Below are positions 1 to 10,889 of a stretch of DNA of 64,000 bases, piece after piece; position 1 is the stretch's first letter; every line of letters starts with the position of its first letter. Under the pieces are notes generated by a model. The model saw only the letters and a list, made by a program, of their open reading frames with translations. It made no database searches and had not been told where the DNA came from. A program made the translations under genes and the position numbers. The DNA is from Juglans regia (Eukaryota > Streptophyta > Magnoliopsida > Fagales > Juglandaceae), in the NCBI RefSeq assembly GCF_001411555.2, contig NC_049905.1, forward strand, positions 13,454,586-13,518,585, in the 5' to 3' direction.

Positions 1-100
1 ATTATTTTAAAATTTAAAAAAGTTGAATTATTTATTATATTTTATATTAAAATTTGAATAAATTGTAATGATGAATTAAAATGAGTTTAATTTTCCAATA
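1..100. mobile_element. Partial Tourist-like MITE cut by the window edge
   Basis: This AT-rich stretch matches, by eye, the second half of the short MITE family also seen at 2407-2599, 31192-31408 and 50900-51243. It has the same order of motifs: AATTATTTATTATATTTTAT, then TTTGAATAAATTGTAATGAT, then ATTAAAATGAG. Only one end is inside the window, so neither the inverted repeats nor the target duplication can be checked. Confidence 0.45.
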
Positions 101-1271
101 AATTCTAAAAATAGTAATTTTTAACAGTCTAATCACAAGTCGCACATTGATCATTCTCCAAGTCTAATCTCGTGCCATTCATTGTCCATACGGTCAATGT
201 GTGGCGTCATGATCCAGAGGAAGATCATTAAAATGAAACGTGTAAAAGAAGTAATTTCTTTGAATGGCACGAGAAGGTTCTGTAACTCTCCATACATTTC
301 ATTAAAACCCATACTTTGGAGCTATGAATGCATACCAAGGTTTTGTGCAATTTCTCTTCAAGTCTTATGTTCAATAGGATGATGCCCAATAGAGCTGAAT
401 TACAAAGGTTCTGTGCAATTTCTCTTCATGTCTTGTGTTCAAGAAGATGATGCCAAATAAGGCTAAGTAACAACAATGTTGGAGTGGTAGTGTCCTGCCT
501 TTGACCTTTTGACTCCAACTCTAATTCGTATAGGCTCTAATCTAATTTTAATTTCGATTTATTGGAGTGGAGTTGAATTTGAACTTTCTTATTGGATTTT
601 TTTTTCTTAATCTATTTAAAATTTCAATTTGACAATCTTAGACTCTCACTAATCAGATTTAGGTTTCTAGATTTTAATTTTTTTAAAAATATTTTTTTTT
701 AATTTCAATTTTATTAAAACATAACCAAAATTAAAAATAAATCATTGTACAAATTAATGTTATTATATATTAGTATTACATGTTATTATACACTGATTAT
801 TATACAATACTAATACATGTTATTATATTTTAGTTATTATATATTAGTGTTACATGTTATTATAAATTTATATATTTGTGTTTATACATAATACATTAGT
901 ATTAAATGTTATTATACATTAGCTATTATATAATTAGTATCATATGTTATATTGTACATTAGTGTTTATAGGTATCCTTAATAGTATGGTATTTACATAT
1001 ACTTACAATTATTAGTTAATTTAGTCTATTTGTATTATAATATAAGCATATTATTTTATAATAATTTGTCATACTAGTATATGATTGAATTTAATTAATT
1101 ATATAAGTTGTAGTTATATTAAATATATATTTTTATAAAATATGTACAATATCAAAGTCGGAGTCAGAGTTATTACATCACTATCTCCGACTTGTTTAGT
1201 TAAAGAGACTCTAGAGTCGGTGCGAAATTAGAGACAGAATCAAATTTTCAAATTTTTACTGAATCCTAATT
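101..1271. other. Non-coding AT-rich stretch
   Basis: No convincing gene. The short ORF at 182-382 has no recognisable family. About 750-980 repeats motifs such as TTATTATACATTAG many times, resembling a degraded low-complexity element. About 1150-1240 contains 'tcggagtcagagt' and 'gagtcggtgcgaaatt', echoing the GAGTCGGAGTCGG subterminal repeats of the hAT element at 59805-61798. It may therefore be a remnant of that family. Confidence 0.4.
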
Positions 1272-1345
1272 CTAATGCCAAACATTAAATTAATTTGCTA
1301 AAGCTGTTGGTTGACATGGCTACATTTTTTAGAAGAAGAGAAGAA
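1272..1345 (+). repeat. Dispersed direct repeat, copy 1 of 2
   Basis: About 74 bp that recur at 3631-3705 in the same orientation with a few substitutions. Both copies share the order taatgccaaacattaaat, gttggttgac, ttttttagaagaag. The unit is non-coding. It may be a piece of an unclassified element or a small local duplication. Confidence 0.7.
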
Positions 1346-1678
1346 AGTCATCTGATATAGTGATTGCAAATTAGTAGCTACTAGATTTTTTTCCAATCAT
1401 GACTAGAACCAATGAATTTGTACAACAAGGTTCAACGTAGTTTCGCTTCTCTTTGACTGATAATGATAGTTTTATTATTGATATGTTATTATTATTTATT
1501 ATTATTTTATAGTATATTTGAACTTTTTTTATTTTTTAAATATTTTTTTAACATCCTTAATTATTAAAAAGAATTAAAAATATATATAATTTTATTAATA
1601 GTTACTTCCTTAACCATTAAATAAATAAATAAATAAAAGTAGTACTTGTACTAGTCAGAGATGGAAAGTTCAAAATAA

Positions 1679-2248
1679 GAGCATTGGCATTAGATTGGCT
1701 ATTTTACTCTTCAAATTTTGACTAATATGTAACTTTTTCACTTTTAGCTAATCATTCAAAACTTAAAGTGTACATTGGATTAGTCATCACACTCTCTATA
1801 ATAATAAAATATTATTATTTTTTATTTTTATATTTTTATAATTATTTTTTATTTTTTAATTAATTTTATTTTCATAACCTCCTATAATCACCTATAATTT
1901 CTAACAATCATTTTTATTTTTATTTTCATAATCCAATAAACAAAATCGATATCAATATTTGTTACTTTTATCCCACCATATTATAATGTGAGGCAATACA
2001 TCACAACTGCAGGAAAAGGGTCCCGGGAAAGAAGAAGGAAAAGAGCCACTGGAGATAGGAGCCAAAATATAATAAACAATAGGTTTAGACTTGCTACAGG
2101 ACTTTTCATCTTTGGAAAGAAAAATGAAATTATTGTAGCTTATAGTTGAGATGAAAAGTCTTTGGCTAATTCAATGTGGGCCATTTATTGTTAAAATTAG
2201 TCAAATATAAAGATGAAAAGGCATTTGGCTAATCCAATACCAATGCTC
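1679..2248. mobile_element. MITE, about 570 bp, TAA target duplication
   Basis: The left end reads GAGCATTGGCATTAGATTGG. The reverse complement of the right end reads GAGCATTGGTATTGGATTAG, giving imperfect inverted repeats of about 20 bp or more. Both sides are flanked by TAA (1676-1678 and 2249-2251), the 3-bp duplication typical of PIF/Harbinger (Tourist-like) elements. There is no coding capacity. A related end, GAGCATTGCCATTG, occurs near 18430. Confidence 0.75.
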
Positions 2249-2406
2249 TAAATGCAGCATCAATTATCGATTATGGATCGAATGCATTGCTTACAAGCGT
2301 GTATGAAAATAATTTCCAGGGTGAATTCAACCCACTTTAGAACTTTTTAACTAAAACACAAATAATCATGAATACTGTTATACCTATTGAATAAACAAAT
2401 GACTTA

Positions 2407-2599
2407 AAACCTTGTTTGAATAGTAAAATGATATAAGATCATGATTTTAAATAAGTTAAATAAAATATTATTTTTAATATTATTATTGTTTTAAGATTTG
2501 AAAAACTTAAATTGTTTATGATATTTTATATAGGAGTTTAGATAAATTATAATGATAAGATTAGATGAATTGAGAGTGTTTCTATATCCAAACCAAGCC
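2407..2599. mobile_element. Tourist-like MITE of the TTGTTTGAATAG family
   Basis: The left end is AAACCTTGTTTGAATAG and the reversed right end is GGCTTGGTTTGGATATAG. TTA flanks both sides (2404-2406 and 2600-2602). The AT-rich core matches the MITEs at 20318-20532 and 31192-31408. Terminal GGCTTGTTTGG-type sequence plus a TTA/TAA target is the usual signature of PIF/Harbinger MITEs. Confidence 0.65.
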
Positions 2600-2774
2600 T
2601 TAAAGTTAACACGAAGTCATTAGAGTGTTTTTTTTTTCTAAGTATTTTTTTAATTTTCTTAAATAATTATTATCATACATGTTAATCAATCTTACCAATA
2701 AACTAATAGTTTTCAATATGTGAGTGGTTAAAATAAAGAAACAAATTGAAAAGACATAAAAACATTATTCTTAT

Positions 2775-2784
<10 letters not shown>

Positions 2785-2817
<33 letters not shown>
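2785..2817. repeat. (GA)n microsatellite preceded by (TA)n
   Basis: A short TA run passes directly into about 16 GA units, a simple-sequence repeat. It carries no coding signal. Confidence 0.9.
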
Positions 2818-2819
<2 letters not shown>

Positions 2820-4085
2820 TTCGTCTTCCAAGGAGATCATAGCATAATCACGTCATTTCGTCTCATCTGCACATTCTAATTGACAAAATGGAGCCAGCCA
2901 TTACCAAATTTCCTGCTAATTTTGTTTGTTACTTCTGTCAGATTTGTCATACTATGTACGTGACCTTCTATATATATGTTTATTTAAGCCTTGTTTATGG
3001 TAACCCATCACAGACCCTTATATGTTCATTCACTTGTCACGTGCTCAATGAGTACCTGCTATTTCGGAAGTACCATCTTTTAAGAAACAAAATCATATTG
3101 CATTGTTCTTGATTTATTTATTAAAAATGATGTTTTGATTGAGAAAGTTTTTAAACTTGTTTTTATCAATATTTGGAAAAGAATGAGACTTATTAAAACT
3201 TATTTTTAGGAAAAATATATATTTGTGGGACCAATATCTACTCATGTCTTGATAATTGAAATTGGATTTTTCACACATTAGTCCTTGGCCCGACCAGGAA
3301 AGCCTGAGCCCAAAAGAAGGGATCGGCTCAACTTTCACCAACTCCTTAGGGTATATTTAATGAAAAAAAAAAACCCATAAAGCTTGAATCCTTATAGAAT
3401 CCATATGTACTGCCATAGACACAATATATACGTTTTGCCAAAAATCCATGTATAGATTGAACATGTCCGATATCCTGAAGAGCATTCTCTATAGATTATA
3501 TAAAATTTATGTTTTTGTAAAATTGGAAGGAAATAGCTCAGTATATCCCATCTAATGAATTATATATTTTATAACTAATATCCAGTTTGTTACAATATTA
3601 TCTCTACATCCATCGAATTTTTGCTCAGCCCTAATGCCAAACATTAAATTAATTTGGTAAACTTGTTGGTTGACTTGGCTATATTTTTTAGAAGAAGTGA
3701 ATGATTTAACCTTATAAATATCATTCATTTCATTTCTCAATAGATGACTATCTCTGCAAGTTATGATATTCACCCTAATCCCTAGACCAAACCAATCAGG
3801 ATTCCCTGATAGTGCCATTGGTTCTTTTGCACCATCTACATCAACAAGGACGATAAAATCCTTTTTATTATATACGCAGCATGCTCCTTATCGCCTTGAC
3901 TGTGGCCGCGCCCAGTGGCGTTGAAGGAAGTTCAAAAACACTTATTTTGAAGCTAAATGTATTTGTAGTGTTTTGGAACTTAAGACCTCACACACAAGGA
4001 TAATGAGCACAACCATTAGTCTGGAGCTTAAGTATGTATGGTGATTTTATTAGCATATAATTGTGGCGCAAAAAATATTTATTTG

Positions 4086-4123
<38 letters not shown>

Positions 4124-5330
4124 TGTGATTGTCATTATTGAACACATGTTTTGCCATGACATTATGAGATATTTTATCACATTTGTAGGCTTTTTATTTT
4201 ATGTTATAAATTGCCTAGAATATTATGTTTTGTGAATAATAATTATTTGGATGAAATGTGATATTTTTTGTACATGTACTTTGATTACATGTAATTTTGT
4301 GCTTATTTTATAACTTTTATTGTTAGGCTAATTTTAGGAATCAATCATCAAATTGTTAGAATATGATAACATAGAGGATTAAGTAGCTTGAGTATGAATA
4401 GTTCATTCTTACAATTAATCCAAATGAATTTCTTTGATCTGAAAATAAATTGTTTTTTGCATGTGACTAACTCGATAGATTGCTTATCCTAGTGAGAGTA
4501 TCATTGAAATTGATTTGGAATTAATCTCCTATATGATATGAATTTGCGCAAAAATTAAGTTAAAAATTAATAATTGGGCATTGTGGCACAAGAGATGAAT
4601 AGGAAGCATAGCAAATTTTTGATTTTGCAATGAGTATTAATTATTGTTGTTCTTCTCAGATTAATGCGGCAAGTTTCTTAGATGTGTGTACAATTAGATG
4701 CATATAAGTTAGTAACTTTGAGATAATCGAGAAGAAAACCTGGAGATTGTGTATGGACTTAATTGTCTCATTAATCTCCTCCATAAGAAATAGTTGGAAA
4801 CAAATGAAGATTATTATGAGTGCTAGATCATTTTAGACCATCATTATTGTAAAAACCTCTTAAAGGTCTAAAGTAAAATTGGGAAGTGCGATGGGATGCA
4901 TGCATGACAATTTTTATAGAAGTTGAAGACATCAACTATCAGATAGAGCTAAACCACTATTTTGCATTTGAGAATTTTGTGGGTAATAACGAAAGTTGCG
5001 CATCATTTTTGTAACACAAAGATTAATTCCTCCTATATTTGAGGTTAAGCACTATAATCTTGAAGTAATTTAGATTAACTTACAGGTAAGTACATACTCT
5101 CTAAAACTTGCTAGTATGTTTGGCAAGTAAAGGCATTAAAATCTGAATGTGCAAGAGTGTTGAGGACATTCTTGATTGGCATATTCATTTTAAAGGTTTT
5201 ATTAGTGTACCTCTCTATGGTATTAACATTGATAATCTTTGCTCTAGTTTTCTTTCTCTCTAGTGAGAACAAATAGGTTCTTGCAGATATATGAACTTAG
5301 GAGCACCTATTGAGAGTAGTAAAATGCTGC
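2820..5330. other. Non-coding stretch without a recognisable gene
   Basis: Open frames here are short and match no family I recognise. The stretch contains the second copy of the 74-bp dispersed repeat (3631-3705) and a (TA)n run at about 4088-4118. The rest is unremarkable AT-rich sequence. Confidence 0.5.
3631..3705 (+). repeat. Dispersed direct repeat, copy 2 of 2
   Basis: Partner of 1272-1345, with the same orientation and order of words. The sequences diverge on both sides, so the repeat edges are fairly sharp. Confidence 0.7.
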
Positions 5331-5807
5331 TTGTAACCGCTTTGGGGAACCGGTTGCGGAACCTGGTCCTACATGGTGATAAACGGCATCGTTTAGATTT
5401 AAAATGGGAATTCGTTTCCCCCCCTTAATTCGTTTCACATTGTACATTCACGATCACTCCCTCTCGATTTCCCCTCTCGTCCCCAATCCCATCGTTTTCC
5501 TCCGCACTGGTTCGGTCAGCGTCGAAACGAGTATGTAGCCATCAGTTCCACGAACCACTTCGTCTTCTCCACCACAGCCACGAAGCCGGTTCGTCTTCTC
5601 CACCATATCGGCAATCCGAAGTCTACAGAGCAGGTAGGCACTTCTACTCCTCTACTCCTCTTCTCCTCGAACCCAAGACCCACAAACCCTGCAACCACAG
5701 GCTCTTACCACATCACCGAACCAGCACCAACTTATTTGAACCCACGAAGCCCCGTCGTCTTCGAACACTAGAAGACGAAATGTGAACCCCTAACCCGTAA
5801 CCTGTAA

Positions 5808-5834
5808 CCCTAACCCTAACCCTAACCCTAACCC
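5808..5834 (+). repeat. Interstitial CCCTAA run
   Basis: Four and a half perfect CCCTAA units, with degenerate variants on both sides (CCCGTAA, CCCATAA, CCCGTAG). The unit is six bases, not the seven-base CCCTAAA of most plant telomeres, so it is probably a local simple repeat in a pyrimidine-rich leader. Confidence 0.8.
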
Positions 5835-6442
5835 ATAACACGAACCCTAACCCGTAGCCCGTACCCTAACCTCAAATAATTTGGCATAGTCATCAATCGG
5901 GCAGATTTTCAAAATCAGGTTAGTTATCTGATTGTTATATTTTATTTTCTATTTTTGAGGTCCGATTAAGAACTTCACTTTGAATCCCTGCGAATAATCA
6001 TAAGAAAAATTAGAAATAGTGGACTGAATTTATATTTGATGAGCAATGGATTCTGAGGGATAAATATCATATTTTATTAGTTAGAAAATATTAACTGGAT
6101 CAAGATAAATATTACTATGTGCTCGAGACTTCCATGTGGTTTCATTTGTATTTGTGTATCAATTTTTGCGTTACTTTATTGTTCACTCTGTTGCAAGTAT
6201 TAATCTCATGGTGCTCGAGAGGCAAGTAATATTAGGAAGATGATAGAAAATATAATAATTTGTTTGGAATGATGCTTTCTAATTTATCATTATTAACTGT
6301 AACATGAGTCCTGATGAAATGCCTTATGAGTTAAATGGTATGATTTTCAGTTTTCTTTTTCATTTTTTTAAATAGATATCATTGTATGCACCATTGAAAT
6401 TCTTTGAATTGTCTTTGAGAATGTGAATACATGCATTCATAC

Positions 6443-6464
6443 ATGTGTGTGTGTGTGTGTGTGT
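6443..6464 (+). repeat. (GT)n microsatellite
   Basis: About eleven TG units between ACA and ACTGG. No coding context. Confidence 0.9.
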
Positions 6465-6672
6465 ACTGGTGTAAGCTTCTATTTCCTAATTGATTTATGA
6501 TCCTAACAGAAGTCGAGATCTGAAATTTAAGATTGATTTCCATATTCAGAACAAGAACTTGTTGCTGGAAAAGGGCGTCAACAGGCACTGCAAGAGCAGC
6601 TCTTGAAAGAGGTGAATGATTTTTAGGAGCAATTTAAAAAACAAATACAATCACACAGCAAACTTGAGGTAT

Positions 6673-6918
6673 CCTTGTTCTCTTTTACTAGCCTAATTTC
6701 ATGCGATGAATTGATTCATCCATTTGGTTTCATGTGATTTTATATTCTTGTCTCAAGGAATAAAAGTTCTAGTTTAATACCTTGGGTTGGGTATAGGAAG
6801 GTGTGAATGCCAAATGGGTTTCTGCATTCTTTATCGTGTCCAATGATGTGCAAGAGCAAACCCAATAGGTATATATATTCAAGAAGAGGTAGTAGTCATA
6901 TATATACTTAATTTTTTT

Positions 6919-6956
<38 letters not shown>

Positions 6957-7772
6957 ACTCTGTTTATTCACAAACGTTAAATACATTATTGTTGGGGAAA
7001 TTTGTTGCATGAGTTAACACAATTTATAAAATAGTATTTTTGTTTTAATATCTTAATAACTTTATACAATGGGTGATCGCATCATCCATGATAATTGATG
7101 TCTTATCTAACAACTTATAAATAGTACTAGAATATGGGCATTTCACTCAAACTCTTCATCAGCATCTACCAATATTATTCTCTTTCTTTTTTTTTTTTGT
7201 TTTTTGATTCCATTAGGCTCAAACCCTCTTCAACTTTTTAATATCTTTACCTAGCTATCGTGTGACTTACTTCATGAAAAGGTTTTTGTTTTAATAAAAC
7301 ATCTTAATAACTTTATAGCTGTCGTGTACTGTATGGGTTTATCGAAATTGAATATCTAAAATTGAAAAATGTTTGTGTTTGAATGATATTTGGATATTGA
7401 GATGAGACAAAATGGGATGAGATGGTTTGAACGGTTTATGAAACTAAACCAGTCTTTAGAGGTTTTTAGTCTAGTTTTGCTTTGGTTTTTTTGGGGATTA
7501 TAAATTTGACTAGGGGATTTCTGTTATGAATAGGAATTACTTTGTCATTTCTTTTAGGTTGGATTTCAAATTAAGTAGGCTCAACAACTCTAAGAGCATG
7601 ATTATGACTAACAACTAAACCCCAGCCAAGATTAGTTTAACTTTTTTTGAACCCCTACAACTTTTGCCATTGCTCCTACTCCATGCTTATTCTACCTGAA
7701 TGGGCTGAAAATTGGTTGTCTAATTCACCACGGGGGGCTCATGTTCACATCAAATATATTACCAACTATCCG
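6673..7772. other. Non-coding stretch with (TA)n
   Basis: No gene seen. A (TA)n run lies at about 6921-6952, and there are several poly-T tracts. The rest is AT-rich without repeats I could classify. Confidence 0.5.
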
Positions 7773-8168
7773 AGGTCTGTCAATGTCTAAATTATCAACA
7801 AGAGTGATTTTTACATTCAACTAAAGTTAGAGTACTTCTAGTACTATGCATGCACTTGGTTTCAGCGTTAGCATATATAAAGCATGAAAATAACTTGGAA
7901 AACCAGGTCTGTCAATGTCTAAATTATCAACAAGAGTGATTTTTACATTCAACTAAAGTTAGAGTACTCCTAGTACTATGCATGCACTTGGTTTCAGCGT
8001 TAGCATATATAAAGCATGAAAATAACTTGGAAAACCAGGTCTGTCAATGTCTAAATTATCAACAAGAGTGATTTAGTTGTTCAACTAAAGTTAGAGTACT
8101 CCTAGTACTATGCATGCACTTGGTTTCAGTGTCAGCATATATAAAGCATGAAAATAACTTGGAAAACT
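7773..8168 (+). repeat. Three tandem 132-bp repeats, each with a TATATAAA box
   Basis: The word AGGTCTGTCAATGTCTAA starts at 7773, 7905 and 8037, exactly 132 bp apart, and the three units are nearly identical. Each contains GCATATATAAAGCATGAAAA, with TATATAAA at 7874, 8006 and 8138. A fourth partial copy of that word follows at 8201, with TATATAAA at 8204-8211. The array ends just before the GRF zinc-finger ORF, so it may be an amplified promoter segment. That role is inferred. Confidence 0.85.
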
Positions 8169-8203
8169 AAAAAAATTGCATTATTTGACGTCCTTGCACA
8201 GCA

Positions 8204-8211
8204 TATATAAA
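8204..8211 (+). promoter_or_regulatory. Candidate TATA box for the GRF zinc-finger gene
   Basis: TATATAAA lies about 100 bp before the ATG at 8313, a plausible core-promoter distance. If so, the upstream ATG at 8214 would be too close to the TATA box to be the start. The same octamer is repeated three times upstream within the 132-bp repeats. Confidence 0.35.
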
Positions 8212-8312
8212 GCATGAAAATAACTTCTTCTCCTTTCATGGCTTTACTTATCAATTTTAAGTGTGCATTGACTAATACAAGGGATTCATGGCTTGATTCT
8301 TCAGAATCACAC

Positions 8313-8799
8313 ATGGCATCATCTCAATCATCAGCTTCATTTAATGATAATGTCATAGAATCACCAACTTGTTGGTGTGGTTTAAAAACACCACTAAAGA
8401 CATCCTACACTAAGAAAAATCCTAGAAAGAGATTTTTTGCCTGCCCAAAGTATAATACGATAAATCAACTTTAAATTTATTAGATTTGCATATTGATTTG
8501 CTGATTGCGGGGTGTATAGGGATTCATGTTAACTTGGATGTTTGTACTGTGTGCAGGGAGATGCGATGTGTGATTTCTTTGTATGGGCAGATATATTTCA
8601 ATTGCTAGAAAAGAACATTTTATTAAGAGAGAATAAGGTTTCAAAGATGTGGGATGATGTATTAAAGCGCGAGTATGCCGTTCGCAAAAGGGAAGATAAA
8701 GTGAGAGAGATGGCAAAGAATCTAAGAAAGGAAAAGCGAAAGTTATTGTGTTTGTATTGGATTGTCACTTTTGTAATAGTGTTTGCTTGGTTCGGATAA
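8313..8799 (+). CDS. Small GRF-type zinc-finger protein with C-terminal membrane segment (two exons, possibly broken)
   Basis: The first exon encodes CWCGLKTPLKTSYTKKNPRK then RFFACPK. The second encodes DAMCDFFVWAD. Together these give the GRF zinc-finger pattern (C-x-C-G, N-P-x-R-x-F-x-x-C-P, C-x-F-F-x-W-x-D), which binds nucleic acid in other GRF proteins. After it come a charged helical stretch (about LLRENKVSKMWDDVLKRE) and a hydrophobic tail ending TFVIVFAWFG, probably a membrane anchor; plants have many small proteins of this layout. The only good donor is CCAAA|GTATAA at 8449/8450 and the acceptor is GTGCAG|GG at 8556/8557. Joining these leaves the reading frames one base out of register. 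Either a nucleotide has been lost and this is a pseudogene, or a splice site is misplaced. I prefer the ATG at 8313 over 8214 because of the TATA position. Confidence 0.6.
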
Positions 8800-10704
8800 A
8801 TTTCATGTAAAAAGTCCTTTTGTTGGATTAGATCATTAATTAATGTAGATGTTCATTTTAGATGGTTTATATAACTAGGTATTTGGGTTTGTTTTTGTTT
8901 TGCTTATTTTGTGAACTTGTAAGAGTGATTTTTTGTGAAACTTGTGTAAAAATGGGATGTTGCTTAAATATCCTAAACTGCATCCGTCTTGTACTGCTTA
9001 TATTAGATGGGCAAGCCGTCATGAAATTTTTGTATTGGAACACATGCTGCCGAAATTTTCCCTTGTGGCTATATTCAGATTTTACTCAATTTTCCTGATA
9101 CAATGATAGGTGTTCACACATCCTGGAGAATTCTTTTACGTGTGATTTTTCGCTTACTGTTAGCTGGCAAAAATCAAAGCCATGTACAAGCTCAATTCCC
9201 ATGTAACGTGGAGTAATTTCCTTGTAATGTCCCATTACAAATCAAACCCAAAAGTAAAACCAACTGCATTAATACATAACGTCCTGGAGAAGTTTCTTCC
9301 CAGTATATGAACCTACAGACCTCAGTTCTAAGATTGCATAAGTCAGTATACATTTTAAGATAGATCATATACATAGCCATTACAATGAAAGGTAAACAAC
9401 TGCTTGGTAGGCTTCGGAATACAAGCCTTGACTCCCAAAACTCCTTGGATATATAAACAAGGGCAGTACATTTGGAGCAAATTCATTATGACTATACATG
9501 GATTGGCTTCAGGTGACGGCTTCCAGTCTTCATGCTTACTAATCTGTCAACACAATCAATAAAAACTACCTCAAATACCGAATTGTCTTACTTAAAAGTA
9601 ATCAATTTAAAACGTAAAATAAATCGATGATTAAAACATGGATTGGCTTCAGGTGCGCATGCCTTCACACTATGAACTGCACATTCAAATCTCAACCATT
9701 CTGGGAAATTTTTTATTGCACATTACAATGTAACTTTTGCATTGTAATGATAGTGCAAATAATAAATTTGCACAATATTTATAAAGTTCACAAATTTCTT
9801 AAAGTAATACTTAATTATTCATTAAATGAAAATAAAATAAAATAGAGTATCTGTCACTTTTGGGGCACCATCTTCGGTGGCCATGACACAAGGGACTTTG
9901 ATCCATACTAACTTGCAACTATGAAGACTTTGATCCAGAACACAAGGGCACTAGAATAACCTCCATAGAAAATATGGCCTCTTTATATATATATGATCAA
10001 TTTTGTCCTGTCTATTAAAGTGGATGGATGAAAGCTTCCCAGATAAAGGAATACACACACAAAGAAATAAAATCTGAATATATATATATGATCAATTCAT
10101 TGTTAATGGACGCCCCCAAAAAGAAATAAATATAATAGCAAAACCCAACACTCATCTTCTTAGGATTGAACTGATTGCTAGAAAGGATGCTTTCATAATG
10201 TTGAGGCATCTAAAACTAAAAAAACCATTTAAGCTGCAATGTATTACTTCATATTCATTTGGTGCTACCGGTAGATGTTAACAATTCATATTGAGTAGGA
10301 CAGGAGATTTAATTGCAGCATCTTTTGATTATTCTCAGTTAACCATTATACATGCATCCCAACCCAATTCAAAATTGACTCATACCATAATTATCTATGA
10401 AATTTATGCATAAAGGATCAGAATCTTTTTTTTCCTTAAGTATATAATGTATTAACATCGATAGGCGTAACAGTACATATTGGGTGTATACAAGAGAAAA
10501 CATCTAGCCCATAATAGGGAGCCCCTAATGAACATCGTCCAAGAGGGAGAAATTAGAAACCCACCCAATATACACCAAGCCGATTTATAACAACCAAATC
10601 TACATTTTCCTATTCCAAATCTACATTTCTATTTCTCTTCTTGGGGATAACCATGCGTGGAGTTATATATAAGATTAACTCACTTTTGCATTATGAGCTG
10701 GCCA
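8800..10704. other. Non-coding stretch
   Basis: No gene recognised; ORFs are short and low in complexity. About 10430-10600 is a more complex segment (GTACATATTGGGTGTATACA and neighbours) resembling the end of a degraded retroelement, but I cannot classify it. Confidence 0.45.
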
Positions 10705-10846
10705 TAGTAGTAATATATATATATATATATATATTCCTATATTACTACTAGTTGGTGCATGCAGAAGTACCACGGAGGATTTATCAAACAATATATGCCA
10801 TTAATATAGGCAACTTTATTAGTTGGTGCATGCAGAAGTACCATGC
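10705..10846. repeat. AT palindrome followed by a 70-bp direct duplication
   Basis: AGTAGTAATATA and TATATTACTACT face each other across a (TA)n core (about 10708-10750), able to form a hairpin. Directly after it, TTAGTTGGTGCATGCAGAAG-type sequence occurs twice, near 10749 and 10819, about 70 bp apart. Confidence 0.6.
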
Positions 10847-10889
10847 AGAATATCGGTTATATCAACAGCTAATTAAACCACGTGATGAG

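Larger units (their letters stand above)
5331..6672 (+). pseudogene. Decayed multi-exon gene, family unidentified
   Basis: A GC-richer, pyrimidine-rich leader (5450-5880) is followed by a donor-like AATCAG|GTTAGT near 5920. An exon-like segment with acceptor ATTCAG starts at 6550 and has a donor GAG|GTGAATG at 6612; open reading can also continue to a second donor near 6668. In one frame the segment reads EQELVAGKGRQQALQEQLLK, then continues as VNDF, stop, EQFKKQIQSHSKLE. This is charged, coiled-coil-like sequence with an in-frame stop if the downstream part is coding. I do not recognise the family. The telomere-like CCCTAA run lies in the leader. The gene model is weak and may be a remnant or a non-coding transcript. 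Confidence 0.3.

Noticed and set aside
5808..5834. True interstitial telomere or chromosome-fusion site
   Set aside because: Only about 27 bp, wrong unit length for most plants, and embedded in similar degenerate pyrimidine-rich sequence.
7773..8168. CRISPR-like array
   Set aside because: Units are 132 bp and directly adjacent without unique spacers; the genome is a plant.
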